Of a stretch of DNA of 64,000 nucleotides, positions 34,111 through 42,480 are shown piece by piece. A program made the position numbers and the translations under genes. Positions within the stretch are counted from its first letter, which is position 1, and each line of letters opens with the position of its first letter. This DNA is from Streptococcus suis (GTDB taxonomy: Bacteria > Bacillota > Bacilli > Lactobacillales > Streptococcaceae): positions 1,860,001 to 1,924,000 of the forward strand of contig CP102145.1 in assembly GCA_024583055.1 (NCBI GenBank), in the 5' to 3' direction. The notes beneath the pieces are model-generated. The model was given only the letters and a program-made list of their open reading frames with translations, searched no databases and was not told where the DNA came from.

Positions 34111-36742
34111 AAAGTTGCATCTATCCCAGATATATTCAAACCTATCTCCTTATGCCGCTTGGCAGACCCAGTTCCAATTGACAGAATCAGATTCAAGGGG
34201 TTCTTCTGCAACTGTTGGTATCAATATAGGTGCCAGTGTCGGAAGCCAAACCGGTCACAATTTAACCCAAACCCATTCGCAAGGTCACAGTGAGTCAAGT
34301 GGGACCAGCGAGACGGAGACCAATACTAAAGGTGAAGGGCATAGTGTTGGATTTTCAGCTAGTCACAATACCCAGATTGATTCGGGAGTGAATTTATTTG
34401 GGCTACGCTTTGGAGCAGCTCAAAATGTAGGAGTCTCAATAAATGCTAATAAAAATTGGAACAAAAGCAAATCAATCGCCAAAGGTATTACCAATACGCT
34501 AGGAAAAACAGCCTCTGTTGCCAATGCAGTAGGAAAAACAGTTTCAAGTAGTCTTGGTGCCAACTTTGGAGCTAATTTTGCCAGAACTTCCAGTGTGACT
34601 GCTACCATTGGGAAAAATGAAGGCATCAGTCAGTCCTTTGTCAACCACCATGTTCAGCACGCTCTGAAAAATTTGGACAAGCAGATGGAACGTTTGGAAT
34701 TGTCAACTGCCTTGGGGCTGTGGGATTTTTCTGCCTATGTTTTGAGTGAAGATCCAACCATTGCCAATAATGTCGCACATTCCTACTTGGCCTTGACTCA
34801 GGGAGAAGAATCCCATCTGTCGCAAACAGTTGTCAATCTCTGGCGGGGAGATGTAGTAGCGGAGCGTGACAAGGCGAAAGCCATTACTGCCTATCTAAAA
34901 GATTTACGCCACCCTCTCTTTGGTTTCAATCCAGAAATTTTGGAATTTGATGAGGACTTTGCCGTCTATCCAGAGATTGTGACAGCCGCTACGCCACTGT
35001 CTGGAAAGGAATTAGCCTATGCCCTCAATTTCCCACAGAAGTCAATTGCTGGTCTTCCTGTTTTAGAGTGTGCTCAGTTTGGTCGAAATATCTCTACTTT
35101 TGAGGAAAAAGATGTCCAAGAACAGATTCCTTTGGGAAATATTTTCCACATGAATCACGAAGAAAATACAGCAGTTCAGCTTTCCTTGCCTTCCTTGGCA
35201 TCCCATACATTTGTTACAGGTAGCACGGGTACAGGTAAGAGCAATACCGTCTATCAATTGCTTGCTCAAGCTAGGAAAAAAGGAATAACATTTTTAGTTG
35301 TAGAGCCAGCTAAAGGAGAATACAAGCAAGTTTTTGGTTCAGATGAAGATGTAGCCGTATTTGGGACCAATCCAAGTGTAACGCCATTATTGAAAATCAA
35401 TCCATTTAGTTTTCCAGAAGGGGTCCATGTTTTAGAACATTTGGACCGTCTTGTAGAACTTTTCAATGTTTGTTGGCCTATGTATGCCGCCATGCCTGCT
35501 GTTTTGAAAAAAGCTATTGAACAAGCCTATCGAGATTGTGGTTGGGACCTAATTTTATCGGAAAATGCCTATTCAAAAATCATTTTCCCAACATTTGCGG
35601 ATGTCCTAAGGACGATTAAAGAAATCATTGATTCTAGCGAATACGATGATGAAAATAAGGGAGCTTATAAAGGAGCCTTGCTGACACGCTTGGAATCTCT
35701 CACGACAGGAATTTACCAGTTGATGTTTACAGAAGATGAAATTTCTTCCAGAGAGTTATTCGATGAAAATGTCATTGTGGATTTAAGCCGTCTGGGGTCC
35801 AGTGAAACTAAGTCCTTGATAATGGGGCTTCTCGTTTTAAAAATGCAAGAATACCGAATGGCTTCTAGTCAAGGTATGAATCAGTCGCTTCGTCATGTGA
35901 CTGTTTTAGAAGAGGCCCATAATCTCTTGAAACGTACATCAACAGAACAGGCAACCGAGTCAAGTAATTTACTTGGCAAAAGCGTAGAGATGTTGACCAA
36001 TGCAATCGCTGAGATGCGAACTTACGGAGAAGGTTTTATCATCGCAGATCAAGCACCGGGTCTATTAGACTTAGCTGTTATTCGTAATACTAATACCAAG
36101 ATTATTTTGCGATTACCCGAATACTCTGATAGGGAATTGGTTGGAAAAGCTGCCAATCTAAATGAAGACCAGATAAACGAGTTGGCTAAACTTCCGAAAG
36201 GCGTTGCAGCTGTCTATCAAAATGAATGGTTGGAGCCAGTTTTGTGCAAGGTGGCAAAATATGACTCGGTTGAAACGGTATTTCAACAGCCAACTCCAGT
36301 AGCAAGGATAGAGTCTCCCTATCACCGCTTGGCTATTTTAGAGTTGCTGAGTGCCAGTCCAAATTTAGACAATGCCTTGTCTTTTACAGAATTACGAGAA
36401 TTAACGCTAGCAGTAGGTCTAGATAGTTTGACTCAAGTAAGGATTTTCAATTTCTTGCAATCGGCTTCCCCAGATAATTTTAGTATGCATGATTTGGCGC
36501 ACATTCTTGGGAAATTATATCCAGAGTTGGTCGAGAAAGTTCGGTTGAAAGCTGAAAAAGGGTTAGAGCCAGTGGCTTTGACACAGGTACTTCAGCAGGA
36601 GATTGACCAGAACCTACCAGAGACTATCAGCCAGCAGGCCAGACGGGATTTGGTACAGGGTTTGATGACGTACTATTATTTATTTGAACTAAAGGACCAT
36701 AAGGCCATGCAGGATTGGTTACGAAATGGAGGATTGATATGA
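34013..36742 (+). CDS. HerA/DUF87-type P-loop ATPase
   Basis: Up to 909 residues. A Gly/Ser/Thr-rich low-complexity segment covers about residues 60-230. The ATPase domain has Walker A TGSTGTGKSN (about 402-411), Walker B VTVLEEAH (about 627-634) and the GEGFIIADQ element typical of HerA translocases. HerA-like motors are hexameric and often drive a nuclease or secretion-like process. The true start is uncertain: TTG 34013, GTG 34016 and ATG 34019 lack a strong ribosome site, and a TTG near 34111 behind GATAGAAAG is an alternative. It overlaps the GTPase gene and, by 4 bp, the nuclease gene. Confidence 0.82.
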   Translation: MVMRLYCQIKSGLLLKKYVLVLLATPVLDVADRKLHLSQIYSNLSPYAAWQTQFQLTESDSRGSSATVGINIGASVGSQTGHNLTQTHSQGHSESSGTSETETNTKGEGHSVGFSASHNTQIDSGVNLFGLRFGAAQNVGVSINANKNWNKSKSIAKGITNTLGKTASVANAVGKTVSSSLGANFGANFARTSSVTATIGKNEGISQSFVNHHVQHALKNLDKQMERLELSTALGLWDFSAYVLSEDPTIANNVAHSYLALTQGEESHLSQTVVNLWRGDVVAERDKAKAITAYLKDLRHPLFGFNPEILEFDEDFAVYPEIVTAATPLSGKELAYALNFPQKSIAGLPVLECAQFGRNISTFEEKDVQEQIPLGNIFHMNHEENTAVQLSLPSLASHTFVTGSTGTGKSNTVYQLLAQARKKGITFLVVEPAKGEYKQVFGSDEDVAVFGTNPSVTPLLKINPFSFPEGVHVLEHLDRLVELFNVCWPMYAAMPAVLKKAIEQAYRDCGWDLILSENAYSKIIFPTFADVLRTIKEIIDSSEYDDENKGAYKGALLTRLESLTTGIYQLMFTEDEISSRELFDENVIVDLSRLGSSETKSLIMGLLVLKMQEYRMASSQGMNQSLRHVTVLEEAHNLLKRTSTEQATESSNLLGKSVEMLTNAIAEMRTYGEGFIIADQAPGLLDLAVIRNTNTKIILRLPEYSDRELVGKAANLNEDQINELAKLPKGVAAVYQNEWLEPVLCKVAKYDSVETVFQQPTPVARIESPYHRLAILELLSASPNLDNALSFTELRELTLAVGLDSLTQVRIFNFLQSASPDNFSMHDLAHILGKLYPELVEKVRLKAEKGLEPVALTQVLQQEIDQNLPETISQQARRDLVQGLMTYYYLFELKDHKAMQDWLRNGGLI

Positions 36743-37338
36743 TAGAAGGATTGAAAACTGTTGCGGAGGCGGTTAAGCCTGTCGTGAATGAAGTTGGCAA
36801 ACGAGCGATTGATGCCTTTGAAAAGCCAATAGATTCAGATAAGCGATTGGAGGTCGCCTCTGATAGCAAATCTACCTATAGCTATGATGGTCTGAGCAAG
36901 TTTCAAGAAATTCTTGCTCAAGTTCACGGTTTTCCTAAAGAGTTGGCTAAGGATATTTACAATCATCAAGAACTCAAGCATTATGTGGACATCGGAATGC
37001 GAGCTGTGCAATTTGGACAGAAAGAAAATGGTGAACCCCGCTTTTGTCTTGTTCCAAAAGAGCTATCGCTGGATGTAGGTGTAGATGAAAAAGGTCGGAC
37101 CAATGCAGAGAGATTGCAAAGTGGTTTGCAACCTATTAAAGATGGTAAAGTGTTAGAAGCCCATCATATCGGTCAAAAAAATGGTGGTCATTATGCCTTA
37201 TTAACCAAAGAGGAACACATAGTAAACGGAAATAAAATAATATTGCACAAAGCAGGTAGGTCAGAGGTTGGTCATGATTCAGATTTTGCTAGAGATAAGC
37301 GAGCAATTGCTAAAGCACTTATGGAGGGACAAGTATGA
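36739..37338 (+). CDS. HNH/EndoVII-type nuclease, probable toxin
   Basis: 199 residues. The C-terminal part carries LEAHHIGQKNGGHYALLTKE (His 142-143), then EEH and ILHKAGRSEVGHD, the pattern of HNH/ENDO VII superfamily toxins found at the ends of polymorphic toxins. The N-terminal 90 residues are unassigned, and no signal peptide or export domain is visible. It starts at ATG 36739 behind GGAGG, overlapping the ATPase stop, and its stop overlaps the immunity gene. I infer a DNA- or RNA-cutting toxin used or delivered by the cassette. Confidence 0.8.
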   Translation: MIEGLKTVAEAVKPVVNEVGKRAIDAFEKPIDSDKRLEVASDSKSTYSYDGLSKFQEILAQVHGFPKELAKDIYNHQELKHYVDIGMRAVQFGQKENGEPRFCLVPKELSLDVGVDEKGRTNAERLQSGLQPIKDGKVLEAHHIGQKNGGHYALLTKEEHIVNGNKIILHKAGRSEVGHDSDFARDKRAIAKALMEGQV

Positions 37339-37745
37339 GTCAGTTATTGGAGAAAATAAAAACAGTTGAAGGGCTTTATTGCGGTCGCCCTGCTAGTGAG
37401 CAAGAAGTAGTGGAGGCTGAAAGCAAACTTCAATTGACATTTCCAGCAGATTATAAGGACTATTTGAAAGAGTATGGGGTGATTTCATTCTACGGAACAG
37501 AATGGACTGGTCTGAATGGGGATGCTTGGACGGATGTTATTGCTACAACCTTGGAAGCACGTAGCCTGTATACAGACTTTCCTCAGGATAAATTTATTTT
37601 CGAGGATTTGCATATGGATGACTTACTTGTCTTATCAGACTCAACAGGTAAAGTCTTTTTGTGGCACAATGGATTAGAAAAAGAGATTCATTCCTCAATT
37701 TCGTCCTATCTGGAAGAATGTGTAGCCAGAAAGGACACCCCATGA
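37335..37745 (+). CDS. SUKH (SMI1/KNR4) family immunity protein
   Basis: 136 residues. The SMI1/KNR4 signature is seen in PASEQEVVEAESKLQLTFP followed by DYKDYLKEYGVISF, and the fold ends with a YLEECV helix. SUKH proteins are the commonest immunity proteins beside HNH-type toxins. The start overlaps the nuclease stop (ATGA), which ensures co-production. Its own stop overlaps the start of the deformylase gene, so the cassette is physically joined to a core gene. Confidence 0.88.
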   Translation: MSQLLEKIKTVEGLYCGRPASEQEVVEAESKLQLTFPADYKDYLKEYGVISFYGTEWTGLNGDAWTDVIATTLEARSLYTDFPQDKFIFEDLHMDDLLVLSDSTGKVFLWHNGLEKEIHSSISSYLEECVARKDTP

Positions 37746-38152
37746 TTCAACCTATAATGAAAGATATTTTCTTCTTGCAGCAGAAGTCTGAGCCTGCGAC
37801 TCCGCTAGACGTGCAGGTCGGTCAGGACTTGCAGGACACTTTAGCAGCCAATGCTCATGCCTGCGAGGGCATGGCGGCCAACATGATTGGCGTCAAAAAG
37901 CGGATTATCATCGTCAACATGGGTTTTACCAACCTGGTCATGTACAATCCCGTCCTCATCAGCAAGGCCAAGCCCTATCAGACCGAGGAAGGCTGCCTGT
38001 CGCTTGAAGGTATCCGCTCGACGACACGCTATCAGGAGATTGAAGTGGAGTTTTTTGATGCTGCGTGGAAAAAGCAGAGCCTAAAGCTGACAGACTTCCA
38101 AGCCCAGATTGTTCAGCATGAACTGGATCATTTGGAAGGGATTATCATCTAG
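37742..38152 (+). CDS. Peptide deformylase paralogue
   Basis: 136 residues, the length of the short streptococcal deformylase paralogue. Motif II EEGCLS and motif III QHELDHLEG with the metal-binding Cys and His residues are intact. Motif I reads EGMAANMIG where active enzymes have GxGLAAxQ, so the catalytic Gln is Met. Activity is therefore uncertain, and the main Def must be elsewhere. The start overlaps the SUKH stop, and its ribosome site AAAGGA lies within the SUKH coding sequence. Confidence 0.87.
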   Translation: MIQPIMKDIFFLQQKSEPATPLDVQVGQDLQDTLAANAHACEGMAANMIGVKKRIIIVNMGFTNLVMYNPVLISKAKPYQTEEGCLSLEGIRSTTRYQEIEVEFFDAAWKKQSLKLTDFQAQIVQHELDHLEGIII

Positions 38153-38159
38153 TAGCTAC

Positions 38160-38187
38160 CAAATCTACCGTCAGGTAGATTTTTTTA
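38160..38187 (+). terminator. Terminator after the deformylase gene
   Basis: AAATCTACC and GGTAGATTT pair around GTCA, followed by a T run. A textbook intrinsic terminator. Confidence 0.85.
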
Positions 38188-38223
38188 TAGTCATTTGAAT
38201 TAACTTTGATACATTGTCACTTT

Positions 38224-38268
38224 CGCCTTGCCATACTTTAGTATAGCCTGCGCCTCAGTTCCTTGTTT
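38224..38268. repeat. Streptococcal dispersed repeat, copy A
   Basis: A 45-bp segment beginning CGCCTTGCCATACTTTAGTA, similar over its whole length (about two thirds identical) to copy B at 38536-38580. The CGCCTTGCCGTACT core resembles a dispersed noncoding repeat common in streptococcal genomes. It lies upstream of the clpL promoter. Confidence 0.5.
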
Positions 38269-38294
38269 GAAAGCTAATTCATTCGACTATAAAA

Positions 38295-38348
38295 AGTCAA
38301 AAAAGGTCAAACAAAACTATTGACTTTTGCTGACCAATGGTGTAGAAT
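38295..38348 (+). promoter_or_regulatory. clpL promoter with CtsR boxes 1 and 2
   Basis: Box 1 is AGTCAAA-AAA-GGTCAAA (38295-38311), an almost perfect CtsR heptad repeat. Box 2 is ATTGACT-TTT-GCTGACC (38319-38335) in the opposite sense and includes the -35 TTGACT (38320-38325). The -10 TAGAAT (38343-38348) follows after 17 bp. CtsR, the heat-shock repressor of clp genes, would block the promoter directly. Confidence 0.8.
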
Positions 38349-38350
38349 AA

Positions 38351-38379
38351 GATTCGTAAGGTAAAGGGCCTTACGAATT
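38351..38379 (+). other. Hairpin in the clpL leader
   Basis: ATTCGTAAGG and CCTTACGAAT form a perfect 10-bp stem with a 7-nt loop at the very start of the predicted transcript. No T run follows, so it is not a terminator. A 5'-terminal hairpin could protect the mRNA from decay. Confidence 0.6.
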
Positions 38380-38391
38380 CTTTGAACAAAA

Positions 38392-38456
38392 GGTCAGTTA
38401 AAGTCAAACGAAAAAGTTTGACTGACAAATTGACTAAATGGTCAGTAAAAGACAAA
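38392..38456 (+). promoter_or_regulatory. CtsR boxes 3 and 4 in the clpL leader
   Basis: GGTCAGT-TAA-AGTCAAA (38392-38408) and GGTCAGT-AAA-AGACAAA (38440-38456), with TTTGACT and TTGACT in inverse sense between. They lie downstream of the promoter and could act as roadblocks, or serve a second start site. Confidence 0.65.
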
Positions 38457-38473
38457 CTTCTGAGGAGGGTACT

Positions 38474-38500
38474 ATGAAAGACAGGATTATACCCTATTAG
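38474..38500 (+). CDS. Possible 8-codon leader peptide upstream of clpL
   Basis: GGAGGG (38464-38469) stands 4 bp before ATG 38474, which opens an 8-residue frame MKDRIIPY. The ribosome site is stronger than that of clpL itself. It may be a short regulatory peptide, or the remnant of an older clp gene start separated from the gene by repeat copy B. Not supported by any family. Confidence 0.35.
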   Translation: MKDRIIPY

Positions 38501-38535
38501 CGTCATTTAGTTTATCTTTTATTACTGCGTTAACT

Positions 38536-38580
38536 CGCTTTGCCGTACTTCAGTACTGCCTTCAGCTCGTTGCCTAGTAC
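38536..38580. repeat. Streptococcal dispersed repeat, copy B
   Basis: A 45-bp relative of copy A (38224-38268), here between the 8-codon frame and the last CtsR box. The two copies are in the same orientation and bracket the promoter region. Confidence 0.5.
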
Positions 38581-38622
38581 TAAAAGCAAACTAAAAGACT
38601 AAATCAATTTTTTTAAAACAAA

Positions 38623-38639
38623 GGTCAGTAAAAGTCAAA
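38623..38639 (+). promoter_or_regulatory. CtsR box 5, next to the clpL start
   Basis: GGTCAGT-AAA-AGTCAAA, 30 bp before ATG 38670. No clear promoter hexamers accompany it. It repeats the box, ribosome site, ATG layout seen at 38440-38476. Confidence 0.7.
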
Positions 38640-38669
38640 AGCAAATAAAACTTAAACGAGGTAAAAACG

Positions 38670-40769
38670 ATGAACAACAATTTCAATAACTTTAACAATA
38701 TGGACGACATTTTCAATCAGCTCATGGGCAACATGGGAGGCTACAGCACAGAACGTCGCCGTTATTCTATCAATGGGCGTGAAGTAACACCAGAAGAATT
38801 TGCTATGTACCGTCAGACTGGTCGCCTGCCACAGACAGAAGAAGTGGCTCAAACACAGGTTAAAGGTCAGATAAAGTCAGATGGGATTTTAGCAAAATTA
38901 GGTCGCAATTTGACCCAAGATGCGCGTGAAGGTAAGTTGGATCCAGTCATTGGACGCAACAAGGAAATCCAAGAAACCTCTGAAATCCTAGCTCGTCGGA
39001 CTAAGAACAATCCTGTTTTGGTCGGTGATGCGGGTGTCGGAAAGACAGCGGTAGTAGAAGGCTTGGCTCAAGCCATTGTCAACGGAGATGTCCCAGCTGC
39101 CATTAAGAACAAGGAAATCATCTCCATTGACATTTCTGGCTTGGAGGCAGGGACCCAGTACCGCGGAGCTTTTGAGGAAAATGTGCAAAATCTTGTGGAT
39201 GAAGTCAAAAAAGCAGGAAATATCATTCTCTTCTTTGATGAAATTCATCAGATTTTGGGAGCTGGTAGCACTGGTGGGGACTCAGGTTCCAAGGGCTTAG
39301 CGGATATTCTCAAACCAGCTCTTTCCCGTGGAGAGTTAACTGTTATCGGTGCCACTACGCAGGACGAATACCGCAACACCATTCACAAGAACGCTGCTCT
39401 GGCTCGTCGTTTCAATGAAGTCAAGGTCAATGCTCCGTCCGCAGAGGACACCTACCAGATTTTGAAAGGGATTAAGCCGCTTTATGAAGCCCACCACAAT
39501 ATTGAATTGCCAGATGAAGTCTTACGAGCTGCAGTAGATTATTCTGTCCAATATATTCCACAGCGCAGCTTGCCTGATAAGGCTATTGACCTGGTTGATG
39601 TGACTGCTGCACATTTGGCTGCACAACATCCTGTGACAGATATTCAGACCTTGGAAGCAGAAATGGCTGAGGCAAAACAGTTGCAGTTGGAAGCGGCTGA
39701 GAAAGAGGATTATGAAAAAGCCTTGAATGAAAAGGTCCGTATTGATAAGCTACAAAAACAGATCGATAATCATACGGAGCAACAGAAAGTGGTAGCGACT
39801 GTTAATGATGTGGCTCAGGCGGTTGAGCGGATGACAGGCATCCCAGTCTCACAAATGGGAGCTTCTGATATTGAACTACTCAAGGAATTGAAAAATCGTC
39901 TGGCAGCTAAGGTTATCGGTCAAGACGATGCGGTGGAAGCAGTATCTCGTGCCATTCGTCGAAATCGTGCAGGTTTTGATGACGGCAACCGTCCGATTGG
40001 TTCCTTCCTCTTTGTCGGTCCGACAGGTGTGGGTAAGACAGAGTTAGCAAAACAGTTAGCGCTAGACTTGTTTGGTAACAAGGATGCCATTATCCGCCTG
40101 GATATGTCTGAATACAGCGATCGGACAGCCGTTTCCAAGCTGATTGGGACCACAGCTGGTTATGTGGGCTACGATGACAATTCCCATACTTTGACCGAGC
40201 GTGTCCGCCGCAATCCGTACTCCATTGTCCTCTTGGATGAAATTGAAAAAGCTGATCCACAAGTGATTACTCTCCTCTTGCAAGTGCTGGATGACGGGCA
40301 TTTGACAGATGGACAGGGCAATCAAGTCAACTTTAAAAATACCATTATCATCGCTACATCAAATGCAGGTTTTGGATATGGAATGGCAGAAGGTGAAGAA
40401 AATCAAGACATCATGGACCGCATCGCACCATTCTTCCGCCCAGAGTTTCTCAATCGTTTCAATGCAGTTATCGAATTCAAGCACTTGGATAAAGAAGATC
40501 TCAAAGCTATCGTAGAATTGATGCTGGCTCAGGTCAATAAAACACTTGCTAAAAAAGGGATTAGCTTAGAGGTGACCGAGGCTGCCAAAGACTTCTTGAT
40601 GGAAGCCGGCTATGACAAGGCAATGGGGGCTCGCCCACTCCGTCGGGTCATCGAAAGCCAAATTCGCGACAAGGTAACAGACTTTTATTTAGACCATACA
40701 AATGTGACAAACTTACTCGCGGATGTGGCGGATAATGAAATCAAAATTGAAGAGCAAACCTTTTCATAA
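38670..40769 (+). CDS. clpL: ATP-dependent Clp chaperone subunit ClpL
   Basis: 699 residues with two AAA+ modules. Walker A motifs are GDAGVGKTA (about 112) and GPTGVGKTE (about 451), with Walker B ILFFDEIH and [10 protein letters not shown] short middle coiled region (about 325-375) lies between them. The Asn-rich N terminus ([10 protein letters not shown]) and the lack of an N-terminal Clp repeat domain are typical of streptococcal ClpL. It is a heat-shock chaperone that works largely without ClpP. ATG 38670 follows ACGAGG. At least four CtsR boxes upstream indicate tight heat-shock control. Confidence 0.93.
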   Translation: MNNNFNNFNNMDDIFNQLMGNMGGYSTERRRYSINGREVTPEEFAMYRQTGRLPQTEEVAQTQVKGQIKSDGILAKLGRNLTQDAREGKLDPVIGRNKEIQETSEILARRTKNNPVLVGDAGVGKTAVVEGLAQAIVNGDVPAAIKNKEIISIDISGLEAGTQYRGAFEENVQNLVDEVKKAGNIILFFDEIHQILGAGSTGGDSGSKGLADILKPALSRGELTVIGATTQDEYRNTIHKNAALARRFNEVKVNAPSAEDTYQILKGIKPLYEAHHNIELPDEVLRAAVDYSVQYIPQRSLPDKAIDLVDVTAAHLAAQHPVTDIQTLEAEMAEAKQLQLEAAEKEDYEKALNEKVRIDKLQKQIDNHTEQQKVVATVNDVAQAVERMTGIPVSQMGASDIELLKELKNRLAAKVIGQDDAVEAVSRAIRRNRAGFDDGNRPIGSFLFVGPTGVGKTELAKQLALDLFGNKDAIIRLDMSEYSDRTAVSKLIGTTAGYVGYDDNSHTLTERVRRNPYSIVLLDEIEKADPQVITLLLQVLDDGHLTDGQGNQVNFKNTIIIATSNAGFGYGMAEGEENQDIMDRIAPFFRPEFLNRFNAVIEFKHLDKEDLKAIVELMLAQVNKTLAKKGISLEVTEAAKDFLMEAGYDKAMGARPLRRVIESQIRDKVTDFYLDHTNVTNLLADVADNEIKIEEQTFS

Positions 40770-40785
40770 AAAATAAGATAATATA

Positions 40786-40822
40786 GAAAATCTGAGAAGA
40801 AATTCTCGGATTTTCTTTTTGA
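40786..40822 (+). terminator. clpL terminator
   Basis: AAAATC and GAGAA pair with TTCTC and GATTTT around a GAAA loop, followed by CTTTTT. Strong intrinsic terminator. Confidence 0.85.
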
Positions 40823-40872
40823 AAGGTATTAACAAGTGTTTTAAAAAGCTCATATTGACAGCTTTCGAGCAG

Positions 40873-40938
40873 TTTTACGGAAAAGTTTTTAAAAATCTTT
40901 TATATTTCCTTGACAAGTGCAAACGTTTGCGTTAAACT
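40873..40938 (+). promoter_or_regulatory. malQ promoter with MalR/CcpA-like operator and GntR half-site
   Basis: TTGACA (40910-40915) and TAAACT (40933-40938) are 17 bp apart. The palindrome GCAAACGTTTGC (40919-40930) fills the spacer, a LacI-family operator fitting MalR or CcpA. Upstream, TTTTACGGAA (40873-40882) is identical to the half-site of the inverted repeat in front of the PTS operon at 51683. Operator position implies repression in the absence of inducer. Confidence 0.75.
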
Positions 40939-40971
40939 ATCATTGTACTTGAAAGAAAGGAAAACGTTTTT

Positions 40972-42480
40972 ATGGCGAATCGTACCAGTGGAATTTTAAT
41001 GCATATCACCTCACTTCCAGGTAAGTTTGGTATCGGTACTTTTGGAAAGCCTGCCTATGATTTTGTTGATTTCTTGGTTGAAACCAAGCAGACCTACTGG
41101 CAGCTTCTTCCTCTCACAACGACCAGTTATGGAGATTCTCCCTACCAATCATTTTCAGCTATCGCTGGAAATACCCATTTAATTGATTTTGATTTGTTGG
41201 CGGAAGAGGATTTACTAGCTAATTTTGATTACCAAGACGTGAATTTTGGGGACAATCCAGAAAAAGTGGATTATGCCTTGATTTATGAAGCACGTCGACC
41301 AATCTTGGAAAGAGCAGTTCAAAACTTCTTGAGTGATGACAAGCGTAAGGCCGCCTTTCAAGAGTTTGAAAAAGCTAATTCATCATGGCTAAATGACTAT
41401 GCAGAGTTCATGGCAATTAAAGAACATTTTGGCAACAAGGCCCTACAAGAATGGGATGACAAGAAAGTTGTTGCCAGAAACGAAGAAGCCTTGGCCAAGT
41501 ATCGTTTAGAGTTAGCAGATCAAATCGACTACTTCAAAGTCACTCAATACTTCTTCTTTAGCCAGTGGAAGCAGTTGAAGGACTACGCCAACAAAAACCA
41601 CATCAAGATTATTGGAGATATGCCCATTTACGTATCGGCAGATAGTGTGGAAGTTTGGACCAAGCCACAGCTCTTCAAGCTTGATAGCGAACGCAAGCCA
41701 CTTTATGTGGCAGGCGTACCAGCGGATAATTTCTCTGCGGACGGTCAGCTCTGGGGTAACCCACTTTATGATTGGGAGCAACATGAAAAGACTGGCTACA
41801 ACTGGTGGATTTACCGTATTCACGAGAGCTTCAAGATCTACGATGTCTTGAGAATTGACCACTTCAAAGGCTTTTCTGACTACTGGCAGGTAGCTGGAGA
41901 TGCTAAAGTTGCCAAGGTTGGCACATGGGAGCCAGGACCAGGCTACAATCTTTTCAAGGCAGTTAAAGAAGCCCTAGGGGACCTGCCGATTATTGCAGAG
42001 GACCTTGGAAATATCGATGCTAAGGCACGTAAACTTCTGGCAGATTGCGGCTACCCAGGTATGAAAATCCTAGAATTTGGCTTCTTCGATGTGACTGGAC
42101 AGAGCATCGACATCCCACACCGTTGTGTGCCAAACTCAATCGCCTATACAGGTACCCATGATAATGAGGTGGTTAATGGCTGGTATAACAATCTAGAGCC
42201 TGAACAACAGGAATTTGTAGATGCCTATACCAACAGAAAACCGATTGAGCCAGTTACTCAAGCCATGCTTCGAACACTGTTTGCAACTGTCAGCGATACA
42301 GCTATTGCGACCATGCAAGATGTTCTGGACTTGGGTGAAGACAGCCGTATGAACATGCCTTCAACTGTTGGAGGCAACTGGGAATGGCGGATGAAAGCCG
42401 AAGATTTAACCCAGGACCGCATAGACTTCTTAGTCAAAATGACTACACTATATCAACGAGGAAATAAAAATCATGAATAA
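40972..42480 (+). CDS. malQ: 4-alpha-glucanotransferase (amylomaltase, GH77)
   Basis: 502 residues; transfers maltodextrin chains and releases glucose. Catalytic motifs are LRIDHFKGF (nucleophile Asp), IIAEDLG (acid/base Glu) and YTGTHDNE (third Asp). The N-terminal [17 protein letters not shown] is characteristic. It overlaps glgP by 8 bp, so the two form a maltodextrin degradation unit. The ribosome site is GAAAGAAAGGAAAA with rather long spacing. Confidence 0.95.
   Translation: MANRTSGILMHITSLPGKFGIGTFGKPAYDFVDFLVETKQTYWQLLPLTTTSYGDSPYQSFSAIAGNTHLIDFDLLAEEDLLANFDYQDVNFGDNPEKVDYALIYEARRPILERAVQNFLSDDKRKAAFQEFEKANSSWLNDYAEFMAIKEHFGNKALQEWDDKKVVARNEEALAKYRLELADQIDYFKVTQYFFFSQWKQLKDYANKNHIKIIGDMPIYVSADSVEVWTKPQLFKLDSERKPLYVAGVPADNFSADGQLWGNPLYDWEQHEKTGYNWWIYRIHESFKIYDVLRIDHFKGFSDYWQVAGDAKVAKVGTWEPGPGYNLFKAVKEALGDLPIIAEDLGNIDAKARKLLADCGYPGMKILEFGFFDVTGQSIDIPHRCVPNSIAYTGTHDNEVVNGWYNNLEPEQQEFVDAYTNRKPIEPVTQAMLRTLFATVSDTAIATMQDVLDLGEDSRMNMPSTVGGNWEWRMKAEDLTQDRIDFLVKMTTLYQRGNKNHE

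Noticed and set aside
38351..38379. Terminator within the clpL leader.
   Set aside because: The 10-bp stem is strong, but no T run follows; it fits a 5' stabilising hairpin better.
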